In this document: positions 49,252 through 59,649 of the stretch, one piece after another | Numbering within the stretch: the stretch's first letter is position 1 | How the letters are laid out: each line of letters starts with the position of its first letter | Source: Sambucus nigra | Taxonomy: Eukaryota > Streptophyta > Magnoliopsida > Dipsacales > Adoxaceae | DNA length: 64,000 nt | Direction: 5' to 3' | NCBI GenBank assembly: GCA_949130495.1 | Contig: OX422207.1 | Location: 705,780,456-705,844,455, forward strand | Position numbers and translations under genes: made by a program | Notes under the pieces: generated by a model | Database searches by the model: none | What the model was told of the DNA's origin: nothing | Seen by the model: the letters and a program-made list of their open reading frames with translations, nothing else

Positions 49252-49435
49252 TGAGTGCACTTGCGATCTTAATGGAATATTTAAATAATTAAATGTAGAA
49301 TGCATAAAAATCCAAATTTTATCTTTTTATCATAAGACATTCATCGAGGAGATAAAACAGAAAAATGAAAGCATGCAAACAAATAAGGAAATTTGGTTGC
49401 GGGCAAAACCTTTTATTTTCAGCCCTTTCGAAACA
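49252..49435 (-). repeat. 5' LTR fragment of copia derivative
   Basis: Matches 41687-41870 (GATCTTAATGGAATATTT..., GCATGCAAACAAA, GGGCAAAA.CTTTTATTTTCA) and then stops abruptly where unrelated retroelement sequence begins. Confidence 0.75.
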
Positions 49436-51760
49436 GTATTTATTTTTTGTCGAGCAACGAGATTTAACTCGTTATTGATTTAGCACAAATGAATCAAAAA
49501 TAGTAAGAGCACCATGTTGTGTATCATCTTTAGTGTCATGAGAGTGGACGAGTAGACTTTTTATGTTAGGAATTGGGAACTAATGAATCTCGACGAATGA
49601 CAATGTTAGATAATAGTGTATCGAGGGGTTCTTTTCTTTGATTTCCCTTTGCGAGACATCCCACACATGAAACTTGGTGATAATTGGATGTTCGGAGAAG
49701 TTTGTTCACTAAGATATGGGTGTAGTACCTTAGTTATTGTACGTATACGTGATTATAACTCAGAGTTGATTGTTATATTATGACTTAAGGCCAATAGAAA
49801 CCTGTAATCTTGATGTGAAGACTAGAGTAGAACGCTTACACCATGAGTAGATTGGTGGGAAAACCTATAGAATAATTAAGTTTCAATTAATAGAGTGGTT
49901 GAGTATAACCTTACTATATGAGCATGCTAAGTATGCAAGGATTAGTGTAAAACTACTATATTACGTTCAGTTGATTTGCACAAAAATGCACGGGACATAG
50001 GGTGCATGGGTGCCCTAGTTAGTTGAGATTTTTAGCATCATTCCCGAGGAGAATACGTGGCAACCTGTAAAATAAATGTATATACATTAGTAAATTAGAG
50101 ACATAACTAGAATATGACAAAGAGACTCTAGTTGCATTGTGAGCAAGTCATGTCGCCAAAAACCAAAGGGTAGATGGGAAGAGATAATTATAGTGTTGAA
50201 AAGTACAAGGAATGTACATTTTAGATTTTTGAGGATAATCAGGAACAACTCTGAGTAGAGGATTAAAATGACAAGAGTTATGTCATAACCAACTATAGAT
50301 GTAAAAGTCTGACATGAACTGCTGGGTATGATTGCAGATATCTCCCACAAAGGTAGTACATGATTTCAAAAGAGGGATGTTGGCACCTAAGAGGGATGGG
50401 ACATTTCCTAGGATAGTGAATGGTATAACTGTTAGAATATTATCCCAATCGCGTTGGAATATTCTTCAAATGGTAGCGTATAGACCGTCGGACTAAAAAG
50501 TACCATTAGTGAACGGATACCGGGAACAACGTAATGTTACAGACTTTAAAAAGATGTGGATACTGTGCGAGGAAGTATCTGAGACTATTAGTACTGAGCT
50601 TACCCTAATTTTGAGCACAAAATTTCTTTGTAAGGGGGGTATCATGTAACACCCCATAATTTTTAATGATTTTTATATGGAGATAAATTAAATTAAAATG
50701 GAAAATCAATTCAGATTAAAATAAATATTAATTAGCATGATAAGGGTTGATATTTATTTTTATGAATTATAATGAGTATTAGTTGGTGAGCTAATAATAA
50801 ATTTTTAAGAATGCATTATGGTTATCGTGAGTTAGAAATCTGGCAGTTACGATAATTAGTCGGGACGCGCATGTGAGTTGTGCCAGGACACGCGTGTCAA
50901 TCGTGTCGGGACTTAAATTTACGAGATAAAATATAATTTAACTATGGGTCATCCTAATGTAATTTTGAGTGCGCCAGTGTGTCCGAAAGGGTCAAAATAG
51001 TCAAAAAAGTGTACTTGGGGTTTTGATTGGGTCTCGAGGCATTTTTAGGACAAATTGGCACCCGAGAGGGGTATTTTGGTCGTTTGGATTTTTGGGAAAA
51101 AAGGACCTACGAATTTTAGAGGTTTATATCATCAGTCAATTTAAGGGATATAACATAGAGCCAAATGAATATAGGTCATAGTAGGAGAAGGATAGTAGTA
51201 AACTTAAGCGTCCTACACCAATTTCCACCCCGAACATGAAGGAATCGAAATCGAAACAAGGGGAGAACAACCACACCGTCCAAGCAACGAAATTAGACCT
51301 GCGGTTAAAGAGGAATGTTTTTATCTTACATGTTTTGATCTAGTTATAATACCCATGCAATGTAGGGATTATAATTTCATGACCTTATATTGTGTTCTTA
51401 AGACTTAAAGTGATTAAAACTCGTAAATTGGGATATGAATGCATGTAGAGTGATTCCACATATATAGAAGACGAAATCAGATTTATATGTGTAAATTTTA
51501 AGGAAGAAATCTGGGAAGAATACGAGTTATGCCTGAAGAACATAAACTAGGGTTTTGGGCAGAATAACCTCAAAGAAATCTTCAGAATTTTAGTATTTAA
51601 TGATGTTTTGACGATAAAGATTCATTAGAATTGATGCATATACCTTTATATAATGTTGGAACGAATTAAAATGGAGCTTGGAGTGATTACATGAAGGTTT
51701 CGTGGATTAAAAATGGTGAAAACGTAGTTGTGTAAGGAAAAATAAGGATCTACTACTTTT

Positions 51761-51831
51761 TGATCGATTTGGGCTAAGGGCGAATCGATTCCGTAAGGCG
51801 AATCGATTCGGCCATTAGGCGAATTGATTCG
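51761..51831. promoter_or_regulatory. Four ATCGAT-type palindromes in 3.2-kb LTR
   Basis: TGATCGATTT at 51761, GAATCGATTC at 51782-51791, CGAATCGATTCG at 51799-51810 and CGAATTGATTCG at 51820-51831, about 20 bp apart. They stand 1117-1187 bp from the LTR start. A TATA-like TTTATAAAA follows at 51842-51850. Confidence 0.6.
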
Positions 51832-52234
51832 ATTTGCCAGATTTATAAAATTTTCCCTTTTAAACCCTAGAATTTGTGAATAATTGACGGGGGAATTTTG
51901 GAGCACCTTTAAATGGTAAAGAGAGTTATATTTAATGACATCAGGCCTATTGTGAGGATTAGGTTACATAAATTGAGATGAGATAAGGCTAGGGATAATC
52001 GGTAACGTATTTATAGTTATTGAATAAACGGGATTTATAACAGTTCACGGAGATATTAGTGAACCTATGACTTATAGTAGTGTATGAGTGTAGTAACTAC
52101 TGAAATAATATAAGGGGTAACTAGGGCCCTTCGGGTAAGGAATAATATTCAAGGAAATGAGAGAGAGAGAGTTATAATTGTATATCGATAATACGTTGAG
52201 TATTTGAGCTATAAATTACATACGGAGTATATTT

Positions 52235-52432
52235 ATAGGTTGAATGTATTCCTTTAAGGATTACATTTATATGTTAAGTGTATACCTATACGTATTATGC
52301 TTATAGGTTGAGTGTATACCTAAAAGGATTATATTTATAGGTTGAGTGTATACCTATAAAGATTATATTTATAGGTTGTATGTATGCTTATATGAGACAT
52401 ATGGATAGGTTGTGTGAATGCCTAGTATGATC
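52235..52432 (+). repeat. 36-bp tandem array inside LTR
   Basis: About 5.5 units of TAGGTTGAGTGTATACCTAA then AAGGATTATATTTATA. The middle units are the most alike. Confidence 0.8.
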
Positions 52433-53831
52433 TTTCTTATATGTGTGAACATACCTACACTACCTTCTATCACGGAGGCTTTCGCGCAAAGGACAGTCTT
52501 ATCCTGATGAGCCCATTGGAGGGATTTTAGACTTGTACCTTAGAACATAGAACTTAGGGATTGAGCACTACTTGTGTGTATGCTAGTGTGACTAGTCATT
52601 TAGGTATGTCAGGTGTGTGCGTAGCCCAAAGGATTAGAACTATGTTCGTCTCCAATATATTTGAATTGATTTATGGTTCGAGGGTGATATTCGAGTCCAT
52701 AGTCATTGATTTGGCACGTGAGGTACATGGACTTGATAGCAAGGTATTCAAGTGTGCATCGCGATGGCCAGTTCGGGAGATGATGTATGTATATATATTG
52801 TGTGTGACTATATATACTTGAGTAAATTATCCTACTTGTGTGTAATGTAGGAAGGAGAGAGAGTGTATATCTAAAAGTGACTAAATTATGTGATAAAATA
52901 CTTAGTGTGTGATAGCAGTAAATCTAGATCTCATATATCTAGAGATCAATTTAAAAGAGAAACATAATGAAATGGTTTAATGATAACATATGTGAAATGC
53001 TAAAGAAATGGTTCAATAATAACATACGTGTAATGTTAATTATGAGTGTTACGATAGCGTACTGTATGGGCGGTACAGGGGAGTTAAAGAGAAATTTAAC
53101 TAGGGACTTAATGAGAATTAAGGGTATGCTGTTGCGCACTTTATTAATGATATATGTGAGCTAAACCAGATACAGTTAGTTAGTTATTAATGATGCCTAA
53201 TTGGAATGGGTAGCATAGCTAGGTAGGATATGTTAGGTATGTACTACAGATGATAGGTGAGAAACTCAAGAGAGTGTACGTGGACTAACATTTGTAATTA
53301 ATAACTATTTTCAAACTGTGAAAAATACTTGCTAAATGTTTTCAAAATACTTTGGGCTCTGACCCATCTTGAAAAATATTTTGAAAACCTTTTAGGTGTC
53401 CAACTATAGAGATGCCCAACTCAATGATATGTTCCAGGGATGCATAACTACAACACTTGTCGATGCTTGCAGGATTTGAATTAGACACTTCAGTCACTTC
53501 AGACTTTGTATTTATGGACTCAGTTTATTATAGTATATTTTTAGTTGGACTTTTGTATTAGCAACCGATGGCTTATTCAGTATTATTTTGTTCAGTATAT
53601 ATCTTGTAATGGATTTATAGTCCTACTTCGTGAATGGTTTGGTAATTGTATGTATTTTTACACGTTGTTATTTTAATGATAGATAATATTTGTCACTAGT
53701 TTATTTAATACGTAGGTGGTTAGTAATTTAAAAAGGTTTCGACACTGATACTGAGAATGAACGAGATGAGATTCTTATTTAATTTTTATGAAGTACTGAT
53801 CGCCCGGTATTTAAATAGGCAGGGTGCCACA

Positions 53832-53858
53832 ATATATATATATATATATATATATATA
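53832..53858. repeat. TA microsatellite
   Basis: Uninterrupted AT/TA run between the LTR end and the Helitron end. Helitrons insert at AT, so this run is a natural target. Confidence 0.9.
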
Positions 53859-56516
53859 CTAGGGTATGCTCGTGCCTGAAGGCACGATGATATTAGTGAA
53901 ACCTAACATAGTCACAACAAAATAACGATGGGCCCAATTTATTTTAATAGTTTATGCACTTTTAGGATTTAAAATAATATTGATTATGGATATAGGACAA
54001 CAAACATTTCGTTTCCATTTTTAGTCCCTATTTTCAAATTATCGATTGACGTAGCATGTTGCTATTGGTTTACATTTTACGTTTCAAATTATCGATTACG
54101 TTTTAAAATAATAGTGAGTTCGTAAATAGGGAGAGACCATATCTTGAATTCGTATATAGAGAGAAAGATCAAGAGCATCTAAAAATCCCTGATTGAATTT
54201 CTACCTTGAATTCGTAATAATGATTAGGTCACATAAAATAAAACACACGATAACATAATACGAATTGACACGGCGTTATAAGTTGATATATGAACCCTTA
54301 ATACTTTCAAATTATATTAACAACAAATCAATATAATAAGACACACATAGATAGGGTTTATTGACTCACTTCAATTGTTCATTACCATTAAGATCCATCA
54401 AATTTGATAAATGAGAAAAATTGTCAGGGCTCAACAGTTTTGATATCTCATTATTAGTAACCCATTGAATTAGATACCTCATTGTTATATGAGGCTCAAG
54501 GAGAAAAATAATAATACCCACCATAAAAAATTATTAAAATCGAAATACTTTTTAGCCCATTTTAACATAACACCGATATAACCTCTTCTCAAAATGGGTA
54601 AGCATAATAAAAAAAAACATATGTTAATTGACCCCAACTTCTCAACTTGAGATGGACTTCAAAATGGGTAATCCATATTCAAAACTATCAGCTAACAATG
54701 GGCATTGACCCCAACCAACAACTATCACAAACAATGGGCAGTGCTCAATAATTTCAAAATTAAGATCCATATCTACATTTTGAACCCTGAAAATTCTCAA
54801 CTATAATATAAACTCCAAAAACCTGTTAATGACGAAACCCACAAAAAATATTAATCAAAACCAAAAAAATAAAAAAATAAAAATAGATCCCTATTCTCAT
54901 CTTTGAACCCGTAAATTAACAACTGTTTTAAAAAAAATACAAAAAAAAGTTAATGATAAAACCCACAAAAAACGTTAATCAAAATCACAACAAAATATCA
55001 GCATAAAACGCACTTTAATGATGAAACCCAATTGTGCGAATGATGACTCCCCGTTTTGCGGTGGGTGCGAATGATGAGTCCCGGTTTTGAAAAGAGCTAT
55101 ACTACATGGACCCTCAAAGTGTACCCCATTTTTGTACCCTTATAATAAGACAAAATTTATAAAGCAATAACATGTTGTACTTAATGCCCTGGCGGGACCC
55201 AAAATAATAAGGTATAATCAGTTAATTCACAGGGTATGGGTAAGGGTACACTTTGAGGGTTCATATAACTTTTCTCTTTTGAAAATGCAAGTGGGGGAGG
55301 TGGAGGAGGCAACCTCGGTTGTAGTGTTTCATATCAATCTGCATTCCAGCTTTCGCCGCTTCCATTTTCGCTAAATGGATTTGGTATTGCAACTTCATAA
55401 TCAGTCAAATTATAGAAAAGAAACCACACTCCATTAATTATAAATAATGGCAATTTATTCCTCTTTGACTGCCTTCTTCCTCTTCAAAACTTCCACCTCT
55501 CAAGTTTCAACTTGTCATGCTCACTAAGAAGACGACCTTCTTCTTCGATACTTCCACCTCACACTGTTTGCTACGAACCTACCATAAACACAATTGTGCT
55601 TAAGACACTCACGGTTGGTTCTGCTTTAAAACAGTTGTGCTTTGCAAATTCCTCACACTATTTGCTACGAACCTACCATAAACAAATTAGAGAGATTTAC
55701 GGTAGAGTTGTTAATAGGGAGAATATATATAAATGTTCTATAAACCTGTAGCCCTGCCAGAACCAATTTTATGTATAGATCTAAAAAAAATATGTGCAAA
55801 TCATCACTTACCTCATGTTGGGATGAGATCTTCCTACCTCAACCACCGAGTTGAACCCACACCTAACTGCAGCAACCCTCCAACCCATACCCATCATCAT
55901 CTTTTTCAAAGGTGTTCCACCATTTTCATAATTTCTAAAAATCAAAAGACTAAATAAATAAAAAATAATCAGTAGAAATAGAAATAAAACTTTCCACGTG
56001 ATTAAAAATTTTAAACGATTCTGGTGGTGGTGAGTAGAAATAGTAAGAAAGAGAAAGCATATATGGTAGATGGCACCTAAATTGAAAACACAAAAAAACG
56101 TTACATAGGATATTTTAGATCTAAAATATTTAGAAGCAAACCTTCCCACATATCTAAAGTAGAAGAGGAAGACAAAAAAATGTGTCAAATCTGAGAGATG
56201 AGGTTTGAGTTTAGAGTGAGAGTTGGAGGAGATAGGGAGAAAGAGACAGGTGAGTGGATAATAGTACGCATTGAATGCTTAGATTAGAAAAGATATCCTC
56301 ATGTTAAAAACTTATCTGAGCCCTTGATTTCGTTTTTGAATCTTCAACTTTATGTAGATTATAAATATACCCTTTATATTTGAATTATAGTGAATTTTTA
56401 AGGGGCAAAATGAGGGGAAAGTCAAAATTTAAGGGGTAAAAGAGGAAATGAAAGAAAAAATTCATCCGATGACATCATAGTTTCAACTTGTGACATACAT
56501 AAGTTTTCTACTTTAT

Positions 56517-56560
<44 letters not shown>
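53859..56560 (-). mobile_element. Non-autonomous Helitron, about 2.7 kb
   Basis: The left end, read on the minus strand, has the Helitron 3' signature: hairpin CGTGCC-TTCA-GGCACG (53871-53886), eight bases, then CTAG (53859-53862) followed by T of the TA-run target. The right end, on the minus strand, reads TCTC...TATATATAATAAAGTAGAAAAC, like plant Helitron 5' ends; a GA/TA microsatellite blurs the exact base (56543-56560). No Rep/helicase coding was seen. It contains a MITE at 55104 and a short direct repeat (TTTGCTACGAACCTACCATA at 55569 and 55660). Confidence 0.72.
55104..55266. mobile_element. MITE, about 160 bp, with about 22-bp inverted ends
   Basis: The left end ACATGGACCCTCAAAGTGTA and the right end reverse complement ATATGAACCCTCAAAGTGTA match at 18 of 20 bases. 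The interior is AT-rich and non-coding. The flanking sequence suggests a TA-type duplication but is not decisive for a superfamily. Confidence 0.75.
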
Positions 56561-56561
56561 C

Positions 56562-57214
56562 TAAAATGTGTGTAGAGAGAGAAATATGGTCACTGCTGCC
56601 ACAATTAGATATAGAAACGAATTTTTAATTTCAAAATTGAATACCAATTTCAATTTATACCAAAAATCAAATACACACTCTACTAAAAACCAAACACCAA
56701 ATACCAATTTCAATTTATAATACTAATTTCAATTTCAATTTCAATTTATAATACCAATTTCAATTTTAATTTTAAGTACTAATTAATATTTATAATACCA
56801 ATTTCAATTACATTAGTGACCCCAAAATACACACAATTTCAATTTCAATACATAAAAATTTCAATACACACAATTTTAAAAACAAAATTATTTGGAAATA
56901 AATGTCCATTTCAATACCACACGCAATTTCAATACCCCCCACAAACACACTGACCCACATTCACACACACAAATAGACCCACATACACACACACTCACAC
57001 TAACCCACCATCCCCATTGTCCACATACACACACTGATGCACACAGACATAAACTCACACACACAGTGAAAATAAAGAGAGAGATAGAGAGAAACATAAC
57101 TGATGTGATGAGAAGGAGAGAGAGAGATAGAGAATCTCATCAGTTTAGAGAGAGAAATAAAGGAGGGAAGAAAATGAGGATGAAAAAAATAAAGCGGCTA
57201 GGAATTTTTGTTTT
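56562..57214. repeat. Low-complexity AT and CA-rich stretch
   Basis: Many CAATTTCAATTT and ACCAATTTCAATT units at 56640-56880, then a CA-rich region at 56930-57065 and GA-rich runs at 57075-57175. Open frames here (His/Thr-rich or Val/Cys-rich) are products of the simple repeats. It may belong to the CACTA element that ends at 57414. Confidence 0.6.
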
Positions 57215-57414
57215 TACTGTTGTCACGGACCTATCATGGTCTTTCACCATGACAACTTTACAAGGTTGTCACAGTCTTTGTCCGTGATAAACAATTTTCA
57301 AGGACTTGTCATGATCAAAGACCGTGATAAAAAACACGTGTTTTTTTGTCACGGTCTTTGACCCTGACAAGGGTGGCCGAGTCAAGTTGGCATTTTAGGC
57401 TTTTTGGTGTAGTG
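57215..57414. mobile_element. CACTA (En/Spm-like) terminus with subterminal repeats
   Basis: The right border read on the minus strand is CACTACACCAAAAAGCC, a typical CACTA end. Inside it are repeats of TGTCACGGTCTTTG in both directions. 57313-57364 forms a near-perfect palindrome centred on CACGTG. The opposite CACTA end was not found, so the element is truncated or its left end lies in diverged sequence. Confidence 0.75.
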
Positions 57415-57559
57415 ATCAAAGTTTTTTTCTTTTAGATCATAGGAAATTCCCTTTCCTTTTAAGTCTTGATTTTATTTTAATATTTCGGCTATGCTTTATG
57501 AATGTCTTAATAATAGATTTTAATATCTTGGTCTATTTGAGCATCATATTGGCTCTAAA

Positions 57560-58110
57560 TCTAGTTCTCCAACAATTTTCTTGGTAGTGTAATTGACAAA
57601 TAACACAAAACCTAAATAGTTTTATTTGTATAGTGTCGAAACATTTTAAACATCTAAAGTACTTTTTGTTACATTTCATTTCGAATGTGCAATAATGTTA
57701 TTCATCGTAGTAATATCTAGGTATATATACTAGTGACTCAGGATTACTAATTGTCCATCTTGTCTTTAAAAAGGGTCTTAATATACATTTATACCATGAT
57801 TCTTCAAAATCTATATAATCATCTTCTTGATAAGTTTTCATCATATATAATTCTAGAGTGTCTTAAGAGTCTTCATACTCATCAGTCTCATTATTATAGT
57901 CTTGTAAATTAGTATCTATATATGCACTATAGATGCTCGCATTGTCATCATTTTCTATGTCTGATATTTTTATCGCATATAAAATATATAATTCTTCTTG
58001 ATCTGCAAAATCTAATATTGTATTAATAATCTTAATACTCTCTTTATCTTTTTTATTAGATCAATCTTTAGCAAAGTGTCCTTCTTTTCTATAAGTCGAA
58101 CATTCTTTGG
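57560..58110 (-). pseudogene. Zinc-knuckle and Cys-rich tail of capsid-like protein
   Basis: A knuckle of the CCHC kind lies near 58105-58064; at least two of its Cys ligands appear replaced. It is followed by an acidic stretch and then a second region with several Cys (near 57690-57560) spaced in pairs, like a zinc-binding fold. The acidic stretch after a knuckle is usual in capsid proteins of plant reverse-transcribing viruses, but also occurs in retroelement Gag. Broken by stops. Confidence 0.45.
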
Positions 58111-58439
58111 TAGAAGTATTAGGTTAAGTTGCCTATTTTTCTTTCCTATAATTAGGAACCCTTTTATATCTATTGGTATTCTTCTTAAAATACTGTCTTT
58201 GGTTAAATTTGTTTTTCTTGGCTCTAAAATTTCGTCCTCTAAAGGTAGTAGATGGTCTGAATCTATATTTCTTTGAAAATCCTAAAGGCTTAGCCTTTTG
58301 TTTCCAATCCTATTTATTCTTTTTGAATTTCTTATCTTTGGATACACTGCCACATCCCCATTGGATTGGAGCAATGTCTCTTTCGACTTTTATTGAAGGA
58401 ATCTATTTGAAAGTTTTTTCAATTAAGTTTCCTTAAGTT

Positions 58440-59413
58440 ATATCTCGTCTTTTAGATATGATATAGTCTTTGATAAAATTGATTCTTTCACCGAGGGAGA
58501 TATTCTTAACTCCAGCAACTCCTCACCAATTCCTGTATTCGTTAATTTTGATTTGTCCAATAGCTGGTATTTTTCTAAAATATTCATTTTTTAGAATCTC
58601 ACCAAATTCTTTAATTTGATAAAATAGTTGTTCATAATTATTTCTATATGCGTTAATCTTGTCTAGTTTGCAAATAATAAGAAGAACTAACTTAGTTTTT
58701 TTTAAGTTTTGTTAATTGATTTGAGTTAAATGTCTAGCTCCATTGAATTTTGAAGTAAATAATTGAATATATTTATCAATTGATCTTTCTTCCAGGTTTT
58801 CTTTCATTTTCTCAATCTTAGCTAGGGATTCTGTATCTGTAGGTTTTCGTAGACTGTCTAAATAATCTTTTGCAATACCTTTAATGGATTGCTCAGCGTA
58901 TTGTTTACATGAACTTGCATCCCATTATTCATTAGATGCAAAACATATATGCAAATGATTGTGCCATTCATCTATGGCTCTCTTCCTGTCTTGGACATTA
59001 TCTAAATTAAGGTATATCCCGATTGGATTTATGGCTTGACTTTCCATGGTCTTAACATGAGTAAAACTCCTGTCACTTGTTGGAAAGTCTTTTATATAAT
59101 CAAGTTTGGTCTTTACCAAGGTGTTTGAATAAATAGGAATATTTATTCCCTTTGGTTTACTAAAGAGTGTAGGAGCATCGTTTATCCTACTACTAATTCC
59201 CATCTCTTCCTTATTAGGACCTATTTGTGTAGATGACATTAATCTTTCTTCTCCTTCTTCCATTAGTATTAATTTTCTAAGAATTTCTTTACTATTCTTA
59301 GATTCTTTTAGTTTTAATATATGGTGTTGGGATATCATTTTAAATCTATCTTTGTCTTGGAACCTAATAGAATGAATTTTGTTAAGATGTTCTTTAAATG
59401 TCTTCATGTCCAA
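58440..59413 (-). pseudogene. Capsid/Gag-like core (162-codon open part)
   Basis: Open from 59413 to 58925. A core with DEWHNHLHICF lies near 58965-58933 and continues past a stop with GIAKDYLDSLRK near 58880-58845. Helix-rich text and a basic region follow. This resembles the Gag/capsid core shared by LTR elements and caulimovirus relatives. I could not decide between them from sequence alone. Confidence 0.45.
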
Positions 59414-59649
59414 TTCTGAGGGTTCATGTCCAAATTTTGGATTCTATCTTTTTCTTTAACTAAGTCTTTTTGTTCAAATGATCTTCTAGGTCTAATTACT
59501 AGTGCTTGTCTTAATAAGCTAGAACTAGCCTTACTACTACATTCTCCTTCTGAAGGATCACTAAGTACGGCTACTCCCATATTTCTAAATCTAATTTCTT
59601 CAGCGTGGATATTCCTACTAGTAATCTAAGGGGGGCCAAACTAGACAAT

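Larger units (their letters stand above)
41687..49435 (-). mobile_element. Ty1/copia derivative with gag only, interrupted by solo LTR
   Basis: The minus-strand 5' LTR fragment starts near 49435 and the 3' LTR ends at 41687. The primer site is intact, gag remains are seen at 47.7-49.2 kb, and the motif GCCAAAAGGGGGAGATTTG (RC of about 42814-42832) before the 3' LTR is common in copia elements. No protease, integrase or RT was found, so this is a large-deletion derivative. The 3033-bp solo LTR at 42830 is a later insertion. The 5' LTR is cut after about 185 bp at 49435. Confidence 0.72.
49436..53831 (+). mobile_element. 3' part of a Tekay-like element with 3.2-kb LTR
   Basis: About 1.2 kb of internal DNA with no readable domain (49436-50644) ends in TTTTGAGCACAAAATTTC and the purine tract AAGGGGGGTATCA, then a long LTR. 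The 5' part is lost at the junction with the copia LTR. The LTR shares blocks with the solo LTR and the 30-40 kb element, so all three are related families. Confidence 0.75.
50645..53831 (+). repeat. 3' LTR (3187 bp) of Tekay-like element
   Basis: TGTAACACCCC to AGGGTGCCACA. It shares with the other two Tekay-type families a GC-rich block (50862-50921), GAGTGCGCCAGTGTGTCCG near 50968, GGGTCTCGAGGCATTTTTAGG near 51030 and a TATA-like TTTATATCA at 51122-51130. It carries the GAATCGATTC cluster and a 36-bp tandem array. Confidence 0.85.

Noticed and set aside
55808..56188. 126-codon minus-strand frame in the Helitron as a captured gene
   Set aside because: Phe/Leu-rich and low in complexity with no recognised domain; capture cannot be argued from sequence alone.
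56888..57287. Opposed open frames of 69 and 131 codons
   Set aside because: They translate CA and GA simple repeats into His/Thr- or Val/Cys-rich strings with no domain.
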